Assembly: GCA_033856255.1 (NCBI GenBank)
Contig: JAWVFH010000002.1
Span: forward strand, 1 to 64,000
From: WHSW01 sp033856255
GTDB taxonomy: Bacteria; Actinomycetota; Thermoleophilia; Solirubrobacterales; 70-9
Direction of reading: 5' to 3'
DNA: 64,000 bases
Shown here: piece after piece, positions 57,589 through 64,000 of the stretch
How the letters are laid out: every line of letters begins with the position of its first letter
Numbering within the stretch: the stretch's first letter is position 1
The notes under the pieces: model-generated
What the model was told of the DNA's origin: nothing
Databases searched by the model: none
What the model saw: the letters and a program-made list of their open reading frames with translations, nothing else
Translations under genes and position numbers: made by a program

Positions 57589-59246
57589 GGAGGATCGCCG
57601 CAGTCCTCGTCGTCGTGATCGCGATCACCGCGGTGTTCATCGGCGGCAGCGGCGCCGGAGGCGACGAGGGCAACTACGAGGTCCGGGCGATCTTCGACAA
57701 CGCCGCCTTCACGGTGGTCGGCGAGGACGTTCGTATCGCCGGAGCCAAGGTCGGCTCGGTCGCCGCCGTCGACATCACCACCCCGGACGAGCCGGCCACC
57801 GAGGACGGCAGCCCCGATCCGGGCAAGGCGGTGATCGTGTTGGCGATCGACGATGCGGCGTTCCAGGACTTCCGCACCGACGCCTCCTGCCTGATCCGCC
57901 CGCAGTCGCTGATCGGCGAGAAGTTCGTCGAGTGCTCGCCCACCGAGCCGCGCGCCCCGGGGACCGAGCCGCCGCCCGAGCTCAGCCAGGTCGCCGACGG
58001 CCTGCCGGGCGCGGGTCAGTACCTGCTGCCGGTCGAGCGCAACAGCAAGACCGTCGACGTCGACCTCCTCAACGACATCATGAAGAAGCCGTACCCGGAC
58101 CGGTTCAGGATCATCCTCAACGACCTCGGGGCCGGATTCGCCGCCCGCGGGCAGGAGCTGGCGGAGATCGTCCAGCGCTCCAACCCGGCCCTGCGCGAGC
58201 TCAACCGCGTGCTCGCGATTCTCGCCAGCCAGAACAAGGCGCTCGCCAGCCTCTCCACCGACGGTGACCAGATCGTCAGCGCGCTCGCCCGCCGGCGCGA
58301 GAACGTGGCCGGCTTCATCAACTCCTCGACGGTCGTTGGGCAGGCGACCGCGGAGCGCCGCGCCGAGCTCTCGGCCGGCTTCGCGAAGCTGCCCGGCTTC
58401 CTTCGCGAGCTGCGCTCGACGATGACCGAGCTGCAGTCGTTCTCCGAGTCCGCGACCCCGGTGTTCAGCGACCTCGGCCAGGCGGCGCCGTCGCTCACGA
58501 AGCTGAACGAGGTCGCGGTGCCGTTCTCGGCTGCCTCGACCCGCGCCTTCGTCTCGCTGGGCAGCGCGGCGAAGGCGACCGGCCCCCCACTGTCGGCCGC
58601 CGACCCGGTGATCCGCCAGATCCGCGGCCTCGCCAAGAAGGGCGCGCCGACGACCAAGAACCTCTCGAAGCTGCTCGTCAGCCTGCGTTCGACGAAGGCC
58701 TTCCAGTACCTGTTCAAGACGATCTTCGGCCTCGGCGGCACGGTCAACGCGTTTGATCAGTACGGCCATTTCCTCCGCGCCCTGGTCCCGGTCCAGAACT
58801 GCTTCGACTACACCTCGGTCCCCCAGAACGGCTGCAGCGCGAAGTTCCCCGGTTCGATCAACACGACCAAGGGAGCGTTCCCGCAAGAGCCCGATCTGAA
58901 CCGCGCGCGGCGCGATCGAGGCCCGGCCGGCCAGGGTGCCGATCAGGGCTCGTCTCAGAGCGGCGGCAGCACTGGCGCCGGCACCGCGGGCAACGACACG
59001 ACCGTGTCGCCGACCGCGCCGACCGCGCCGACCGGGCCGACGACGCCGACCACGCCGACGACGCCCGACGGTCAGGCGCCGACCGCACCGGGGGTCGACG
59101 CGACCCCGAGCGATCCGAACTCGGTGCAGCCCGACGAGGGCCAGGTCGGCGCCGGGGCAGGCCCGAGGTTGCGCGCGGCGCGCAGCCTCCTCGACTTCCT
59201 GATCGGCGGCGGCGGCGGCCACCACCACAAGCGGGGCAAGCGATGA
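57585..59246 (+). CDS. Mce/MlaD-family protein, second of six
   Basis: The protein has 553 residues. A very short N-terminus leads to a membrane helix (about 4-20), then an MCE domain (about 28-125) with TVVGEDVRIAGAKVGSV and an insert rich in Pro, Asp and Glu. A helical stretch (about 165-390) follows. The C-terminal 120 residues are disordered, with Pro-Thr repeats (TAPTAPTGPTTPTTPTTP) and a His/Lys-rich end (GGHHHKRGKR). Two cysteines (CLIR and CSPT) lie in the MCE part. It overlaps both neighbours by 4 nt. Confidence 0.92.
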   Translation: MRRIAAVLVVVIAITAVFIGGSGAGGDEGNYEVRAIFDNAAFTVVGEDVRIAGAKVGSVAAVDITTPDEPATEDGSPDPGKAVIVLAIDDAAFQDFRTDASCLIRPQSLIGEKFVECSPTEPRAPGTEPPPELSQVADGLPGAGQYLLPVERNSKTVDVDLLNDIMKKPYPDRFRIILNDLGAGFAARGQELAEIVQRSNPALRELNRVLAILASQNKALASLSTDGDQIVSALARRRENVAGFINSSTVVGQATAERRAELSAGFAKLPGFLRELRSTMTELQSFSESATPVFSDLGQAAPSLTKLNEVAVPFSAASTRAFVSLGSAAKATGPPLSAADPVIRQIRGLAKKGAPTTKNLSKLLVSLRSTKAFQYLFKTIFGLGGTVNAFDQYGHFLRALVPVQNCFDYTSVPQNGCSAKFPGSINTTKGAFPQEPDLNRARRDRGPAGQGADQGSSQSGGSTGAGTAGNDTTVSPTAPTAPTGPTTPTTPTTPDGQAPTAPGVDATPSDPNSVQPDEGQVGAGAGPRLRAARSLLDFLIGGGGGHHHKRGKR

Positions 59247-60682
59247 GGCGCCGCGGATTCGCCGCCGGCGTGACGGCAAGCCCGACGATGGTCGGGGCGC
59301 TGACCGTGATGGTGGTCATCCTCGCGGTCTTCCTCGCCTACAACGCCAACAACGGGCTGCCGTTCGTGCCCTCGTACCGCGTTACCGTTGACCTGCCGAA
59401 CGCGAACCTGCTGGTGCCCGGCAACGACGTCCGCGTCGGCGGCGTGCGCGCCGGAGTGGTCGAGACCATCGAGCCGCAGCAGGATGAGGACGGCGCCGTC
59501 AGCGCTCGCCTCGACCTGAAGCTGAACCCCGAGCTCGACCCGCTGCCGGTCGACTCGACGTTCATCGTTCGCGCCCGCTCCGCGCTCGGCCTCAAGTACC
59601 TGGAGATCAACCAGGGCACCTCGTCCGAGGGCTACCAGCAGGGGTCGGTCATCCCGATCACGCAGGCGAAGCCGGAACCGGTCGAGATCGACCAGGTGCT
59701 CAACACCTTCGACGAGCCGACCCGGATCGCGATCCGCCAGAACCTGTTCGAGTTCGGCAACGCGGTCGCCGGCCGCGGGCCGCAGCTGAACGAAGCCCTC
59801 GGCAAGCTGCCGGCCGTGCTCGAGTTCCTCCAGCCGGTGGCCCACAACCTGGCGGACCCGAACACCGGCCTCGCGCGCTTCATCCGAGCGATCGCCGCGA
59901 CCTCGGCCGAGGTCGCGCCGGTGGCCGAGACCCAGGCCGAGCTCTTCGTCTCCCTGGACACCACCTTCAGCGCCCTCGCCACTGTGGCGCGGCCGTTCAT
60001 CCAGGAGACGATCTCGGAGTCCCCGCCGACGCTCGACGCGGGGACGCAGGCGTTCCCGGTCATCCGGCCGTTCCTCGCCGACAGCGCCGAGCTCTTTGAC
60101 CTCCTCGGCCCCGGCGTCAAGACGCTCGCCGAAACGGCGCCGCCGCTGTCGGCGACGCTCGCCAAGGGGACGCCGGTGCTCGAGGACTCGCCGACCCTGA
60201 ACCGCCAGCTGGCGCCGACAGCGGAGTCGCTGCTGGCGTTCAACAACGACACCGGGGTGCGCAACGGGCTCAGCCGCCTGACGCAGACGGTCGACATCTT
60301 CGGCCCGACGGTGCGCTTCATCACTCCGGCGCAGACGGTCTGCAACTACGGCACCCTGCTGGTCCGCAACCTCTCCAGCGTCGTCGCCCAGGGCAGCCTC
60401 GGTGGCCGCTGGCAGCGGCTGACCGTGTTCGAGCCGCCCGTCGGGCCCAACAACGAGGGCTCGTACGCCTCCGCGCCGGCCAACGGCGGTGGCGACAGCG
60501 ACGTCGACAACTTCCTGCACTACAACCCGTATCCGAATACCGCCTCACCGGGGCAGACGTTCGAGTGTGAGGCCGGCAACGAGCCGTACAAGATCGGCAA
60601 GCAGGTGATCGGCAACCCGCCCGGCAACCAGGGCACCCAGACGGACGGCCAGCCCGGTTCCGACACCGAGGGGTCCGGCTGA
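59243..60682 (+). CDS. Mce/MlaD-family protein, third of six
   Basis: The protein has 479 residues. A basic N-terminus, a membrane helix (about 15-33) and an MCE domain (about 38-130) with NLLVPGNDVRVGGVRAGVV, then a long helical domain (about 145-350) and a Gly/Asn-rich tail with a cysteine pair (VCNYG and FECEAG). The role should be as a ring or tube subunit of the same lipid-transport complex. The start overlaps the preceding stop (ATGA), the stop overlaps the next start (TGATG). Confidence 0.92.
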   Translation: MRRRGFAAGVTASPTMVGALTVMVVILAVFLAYNANNGLPFVPSYRVTVDLPNANLLVPGNDVRVGGVRAGVVETIEPQQDEDGAVSARLDLKLNPELDPLPVDSTFIVRARSALGLKYLEINQGTSSEGYQQGSVIPITQAKPEPVEIDQVLNTFDEPTRIAIRQNLFEFGNAVAGRGPQLNEALGKLPAVLEFLQPVAHNLADPNTGLARFIRAIAATSAEVAPVAETQAELFVSLDTTFSALATVARPFIQETISESPPTLDAGTQAFPVIRPFLADSAELFDLLGPGVKTLAETAPPLSATLAKGTPVLEDSPTLNRQLAPTAESLLAFNNDTGVRNGLSRLTQTVDIFGPTVRFITPAQTVCNYGTLLVRNLSSVVAQGSLGGRWQRLTVFEPPVGPNNEGSYASAPANGGGDSDVDNFLHYNPYPNTASPGQTFECEAGNEPYKIGKQVIGNPPGNQGTQTDGQPGSDTEGSG

Positions 60683-62214
60683 TGGCGCTGTTTCGCAGGG
60701 ACCGCCCGCGGCGCCCGGACCCGAACCGGCCCGCCGTCGACGAGCGAGTCTGGGGCCGTCACTACACGGGCCTCTCCCCGTGGGTCTTCGGCCTCTTCAT
60801 CGTCATCCTGATCGCGATCTTCACCTACCTCGCCTTCGCCAAGTCGCTGCCGTGGTCGAGCCCCGGCTTCGAGTTGCACGCGAGGTTCGAGAACGCGGCG
60901 ACGCTGCGAAGCTCGTCGCCGGTGCGAATCGCGGGCGTCAACGTCGGCAAGGTGACCAACGTCCAGGCCGACGGCGACACGGTCGACGTCACGTTCTCGG
61001 TCGACGATGAGGGGCAGCCGATCCACGAGGACGCCGAGGCGGAGATCCGTCCCCGGCTCTTCCTCGAGGGCAACTTCTTCGTCGACCTGCGGCCGGGCAG
61101 CCCCAGCGCCCCCGAGCTCGCCGACGGGGACACGATCCCGATCACCCGCACCTCGACCGCCGTGCAGCTCGACGAGGTGTTGACCGCGCTCCAGGAGCCG
61201 ACTCGAAAGGGCCTGCAGAAGACGCTGATCGGGTTCGGCAAGGCGCTCAACTACCAGCCGACCGCCGCCGACGACGTCGGCCAGGACCCCGACGTCCAGG
61301 GCCAGAGCGCCGGCGAATCGCTCAACGACGCTTTCAAGTACGGCGGCCCGGCCGGGCGCAGCACGGCGATCGTCGCCAAGGCGCTGCGCGGCGAGAACCC
61401 CGGCGATCTTGCCGGCTTCATCAGCTCGACCGGCGGCGTGTTCGCGAAGCTCGCGGCCAGCGGCGACGACCTCGCCAACCTGATCACCAACTTCAACGTC
61501 ACCGCCGGCGCCCTGGCAAACGAGTCGGCAAACCTCTCGGCGACGATCCACGAGCTGCCGCCGACGCTCGAGGAGACGCGGACGTCGCTCGCGGACCTCG
61601 GCGATTCCCTGCCCGCCGTCCGGGCCCTCGCGATCGCCTCGCGGCCCGGGATCCAGGAGCTGCCCGACACGATCGCCGCCTTCAACCCGTGGCTCGATCA
61701 GACCAGCCAGCTGTTGCGCAACAGCGAGCTCGGCGGGTTGGCGAAGCTGCTGAAGAGCTCCTCGCCCGGTCTCGCGAAGGCGGCCGCCGCGTCCAAGGAC
61801 GTCTTCCCCGAAACCCTCGACCTGTCGCGCTGCTCCACCCACAACCTGATCCCGACCGCCGACGCGCCGATCACCGCGGACAGCCAGTGGGGCGTCGGCC
61901 AGCCCAACTTCTACGAGTTCTTCTACGGCCTCGTGGCTCTCGCGGGAGCCGGCCAGGGCTTCGACGGCAATGGCCCCTACGTCCGCATCCAGCCCGGCGG
62001 CGGCCCCGTGCTGATCCAGGACCCGAACCCGACCGGCCAGGCTTCCAACACGGTCAACTTCACGAACACGATCGAGGCGCCCGACGGCATCCAGCCGGCG
62101 CTCGGATCGACCCCGCCCTTCCGCATGGACGTCCCCTGTCAGAAGAACGACGTCCCCAACCTGAACGGACCCGCCGCGGCCGTGGCTCCGTCTGACCTGA
62201 CCGCCAGCCCATGA
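60682..62214 (+). CDS. Mce/MlaD-family protein, fourth of six
   Basis: The protein has 510 residues. Its cytoplasmic N-terminus (about 1-32) is longer than in the sister proteins and rich in Arg and Pro. A membrane helix (about 33-53), an MCE domain (about 58-145) with TLRSSSPVRIAGVNVGKV, a helical region (about 160-380) and a C-terminal domain with cysteines (SRCST and VPCQ) follow. Position and size correspond to MceD in classical clusters. Overlaps of 1 and 4 nt tie it to its neighbours. Confidence 0.92.
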   Translation: MALFRRDRPRRPDPNRPAVDERVWGRHYTGLSPWVFGLFIVILIAIFTYLAFAKSLPWSSPGFELHARFENAATLRSSSPVRIAGVNVGKVTNVQADGDTVDVTFSVDDEGQPIHEDAEAEIRPRLFLEGNFFVDLRPGSPSAPELADGDTIPITRTSTAVQLDEVLTALQEPTRKGLQKTLIGFGKALNYQPTAADDVGQDPDVQGQSAGESLNDAFKYGGPAGRSTAIVAKALRGENPGDLAGFISSTGGVFAKLAASGDDLANLITNFNVTAGALANESANLSATIHELPPTLEETRTSLADLGDSLPAVRALAIASRPGIQELPDTIAAFNPWLDQTSQLLRNSELGGLAKLLKSSSPGLAKAAAASKDVFPETLDLSRCSTHNLIPTADAPITADSQWGVGQPNFYEFFYGLVALAGAGQGFDGNGPYVRIQPGGGPVLIQDPNPTGQASNTVNFTNTIEAPDGIQPALGSTPPFRMDVPCQKNDVPNLNGPAAAVAPSDLTASP

Positions 62215-63593
62215 GACGAGCGATCCGCGAACACCTGACGGACTTCATCGCGATCGCCGCGCTGCTGGTCTTCGGCCTCGCGGTCACCGGCTACGTGCTC
62301 TCCCAGCAGCAGCAGCCGTATCCGTCCTGGATCCCGTTCCTGGGCGACGATCGCTTCGAGCTCAAGGCCGAGCTCTCGACCGCCCAGGCGGTGACCCCGG
62401 GGCAGGGTCAGACCGTGAACATCTCCGGCGTCAAGGCCGGCGATATCTCCAAGGTCGAGCTTCAGAACGGGGTCGCAGTGGTGACGATGCTGATCGAGCC
62501 GAAGTACGCCGATCTCATCCACACCGATGCGACCGTGCTCCTGCGGCCGCGGACCGGGCTCCAGGACATGACGATGGAGCTCGACCCGGGCCGGAACGGG
62601 CCGGCGATCGGGGAGGGGACGACGATCCCGCTCTCGCAGACCGAGCCCAACGTCAACCCCGACCAGGTCCTCGCCTCGCTGGACGGTGATACCCGCGCCT
62701 ACCTCCAGCTCCTGCTCCAGGCCGGCGGCCAGGGACTCGGCGGGCGCGGCAAGGAGCTCTCGGCAGGCCTACGGCGCTTCGAGCCGCTCGGCCGCGACCT
62801 GGCGCGGATCAACGTCGAGCTCGCCAAGCGGCGCGCCAACATCGCCAGCTCGATCACCAACTTCCGCGCCCTCGCCGAGGTGCTGGCCCGCAGCGACACT
62901 CAGCTGTCGGAGTGGGTGACGGCTCAGAGCGAGGCGCTCGGCGGCTTCGCCGACGAGGCGAACGCGATCGAACAGAGCCTGCGCGAGTTCCCGTCGACCC
63001 TGCAGACCACCCGCGAGGCGCTCGCCAGCGCCGACGAGTTCGCGAAGGTCTCCGGACAGGCCGCCGAGGAGCTGATCCCGGCGGCGCAGACGTTCGCGCC
63101 GGCACAGGTGGCGCTGCAGCGCTTCCTGGTCAAGACGGTGGGCCCGATCAGGAGTCAGATCCGGCCGTTCACACGCACGGCGCAGAAGCCGATCCGCCAT
63201 CTGAAGCAGGCGGCGGGGCCGCTCGCGAAGACCGCGAAGGGCACCGCCAGCTCGCTGAGCGAGCTCAACAACCTCTTCAACGCCTGGGCGTACAACCCGC
63301 CCGGAGGCGAGGAGGGCTACCTGTTCTGGACCGCGTGGCTGAACCACAACGCCAACAACTCCGCCCAGATTCAGGACGCCAACGGCCCGCTGGTGCGGGC
63401 GGTCGTCCTCCAGTCCTGCGGGACGGCGAGGCTGGCCGAGCAGCTCTCGATCGCCCGGCCGTTCATCAAGACCCTGCAGGACTACACGAACGCGCCGCAG
63501 AGCAAGATCATCTGCCCGCTCGACCCGACCGACACCGGCGGCTTCAGCTTCAAGCCCCTGCCCCCACCCGACGAGGCCGCGAATGGAAACTAG
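62211..63593 (+). CDS. Mce/MlaD-family protein, fifth of six
   Basis: The protein has 460 residues. A membrane helix (about 10-30) precedes the MCE domain (about 40-130) with QAVTPGQGQTVNISGVKAGDI and a helical region (about 150-350). Two cysteines lie in the C-terminal part (QSCGTA and IICPLD). In classical mce operons the fifth protein is a lipoprotein (MceE/Lpr); no lipobox cysteine is present here. It overlaps the next gene by 11 nt. Confidence 0.92.
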   Translation: MRRAIREHLTDFIAIAALLVFGLAVTGYVLSQQQQPYPSWIPFLGDDRFELKAELSTAQAVTPGQGQTVNISGVKAGDISKVELQNGVAVVTMLIEPKYADLIHTDATVLLRPRTGLQDMTMELDPGRNGPAIGEGTTIPLSQTEPNVNPDQVLASLDGDTRAYLQLLLQAGGQGLGGRGKELSAGLRRFEPLGRDLARINVELAKRRANIASSITNFRALAEVLARSDTQLSEWVTAQSEALGGFADEANAIEQSLREFPSTLQTTREALASADEFAKVSGQAAEELIPAAQTFAPAQVALQRFLVKTVGPIRSQIRPFTRTAQKPIRHLKQAAGPLAKTAKGTASSLSELNNLFNAWAYNPPGGEEGYLFWTAWLNHNANNSAQIQDANGPLVRAVVLQSCGTARLAEQLSIARPFIKTLQDYTNAPQSKIICPLDPTDTGGFSFKPLPPPDEAANGN

Positions 63594-64000
63594 GCCCCCG
63601 ACCACAACCCGGATCCTGATTGCGGTCGGCTTCGCGCTCTCCTGCTTCGGCCTTGCGCTCTTCCTCTGGCTCGCATTCGGCGGCCCGATCCCGCTGAAGC
63701 CGGAGGGTTACCGGTTCCAGGTCCCGTTCGACGAAGCCACCCAGCTCGCGGTCGAGTCCGACGTCCGGATCTCGGGCGTCTCGGTGGGCAAGGTGAAGGC
63801 CGTCCAGCTCAGCGATGCGGGCGACGCCGACGCGGAGATCGAGATGGACCCGGCCTACGCGCCGATCCCGGAGGACACCCGAGCGATCCTGCGCCAGAAG
63901 ACGCTGCTCGGCGAGACCTACGTGGAGCTGACGCCGGGCAGTGACAGCGCCCCGTCGTTGCCCGAAGGCGGCTCGCTGCCCGCCGCCCAGGTCGCCGATT
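63583..64000 (+). CDS. Mce/MlaD-family protein, sixth of six (cut by window end)
   Basis: The first 139 residues are present. The ATG at 63583 lies inside the end of the preceding gene. A membrane helix (about 10-32) and an MCE domain (about 40-125) with QLAVESDVRISGVSVGKV and LLGETYVELTPG are seen. The helical region and C-terminus lie beyond the window. It completes the usual number of six Mce subunits. Confidence 0.92.
   Translation, partial: METRPPTTTRILIAVGFALSCFGLALFLWLAFGGPIPLKPEGYRFQVPFDEATQLAVESDVRISGVSVGKVKAVQLSDAGDADAEIEMDPAYAPIPEDTRAILRQKTLLGETYVELTPGSDSAPSLPEGGSLPAAQVAD

Noticed and set aside
58980..59085. Short tandem repeat near the end of the second mce gene
   Set aside because: It is a Pro-Thr-rich disordered linker encoded by similar codons. 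No sign of phase variation beyond in-frame units.

Overview
The window is high-GC, gene-dense DNA from an actinobacterium. A six-gene Mce run, F420-type oxidoreductase families (LLM flavin enzyme, PPOX-class protein), a eukaryote-like NADP isocitrate dehydrogenase, an SdhABE-type succinate dehydrogenase and many leaderless-looking promoters together fit the Thermoleophilia/Solirubrobacterales best. That placement is inference from gene content, since no 16S gene is present. Roughly 60 protein genes, one tRNA and one SRP RNA were found. No intergenic gap exceeds about 200 bp, and there is no CRISPR array, transposase or integrase.

Layout. 1-4720: a truncated, very large secreted RTX/cadherin-like repeat protein, a membrane GGDEF protein, and a frameshifted RTX pseudogene. 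4728-8429: a putative small island between a 24-nt tRNA-Val fragment and an intact tRNA-Val(CAC); it carries a zinc-ribbon PrsW-like membrane protein and a sedolisin protease. 8542-11285: two look-alike membrane proteins, then two tandem secreted M15-like peptidases. 11371-14913: a large SRP RNA with Alu domain followed by dnaX-ebfC-recR, the order known from Bacillus. 14920-18862: a lipoprotein, an MMPL transporter and a degenerate GH3 protein. 18892-25751: lysC and asd split by a small secreted protein, a large GT-C-like membrane protein, a Na+/H+ antiporter and a GNAT. 25748-29644: sdhA-sdhB-sdhE plus a 51-residue coupled ORF. 29700-37109: secreted proteins, a site-2 protease with CBS domains, an AidB-like enzyme with its TetR regulator, and a GST-N/crotonase/DUF4242-like operon. 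37173-40383: icd, an AbiEi/DUF559 gene and mdh, so much of the TCA cycle (icd, mdh, sdhABE) lies within 15 kb. 40397-48807: a winged-helix regulator with operator-like repeats, a fatty acid hydroxylase, a small Cys-rich protein, an MBL hydrolase, hsp20-lon, a TetR, a diiron/SCP2 fusion, and a PAP2 phosphatase behind a perfect CRP-type site. 48837-56022: PPOX/LLM divergent pair, orphan modA, glycyl-tRNA synthetase, FmdB, LCP ligase, ROK kinase and rsmI. 56161-64000: six consecutive Mce (MlaD-like) genes, the last cut by the window edge, with no YrbE permease gene upstream.

Recurrent theme. Many genes have a TANNNT hexamer 6-9 nt before the start codon and no Shine-Dalgarno, and the SRP RNA has the same hexamer 7 nt before its inferred 5' end. 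This points to widespread leaderless transcription and was used to pick several starts. Long open frames on the opposite strand of real genes are high-GC artefacts and were left out.
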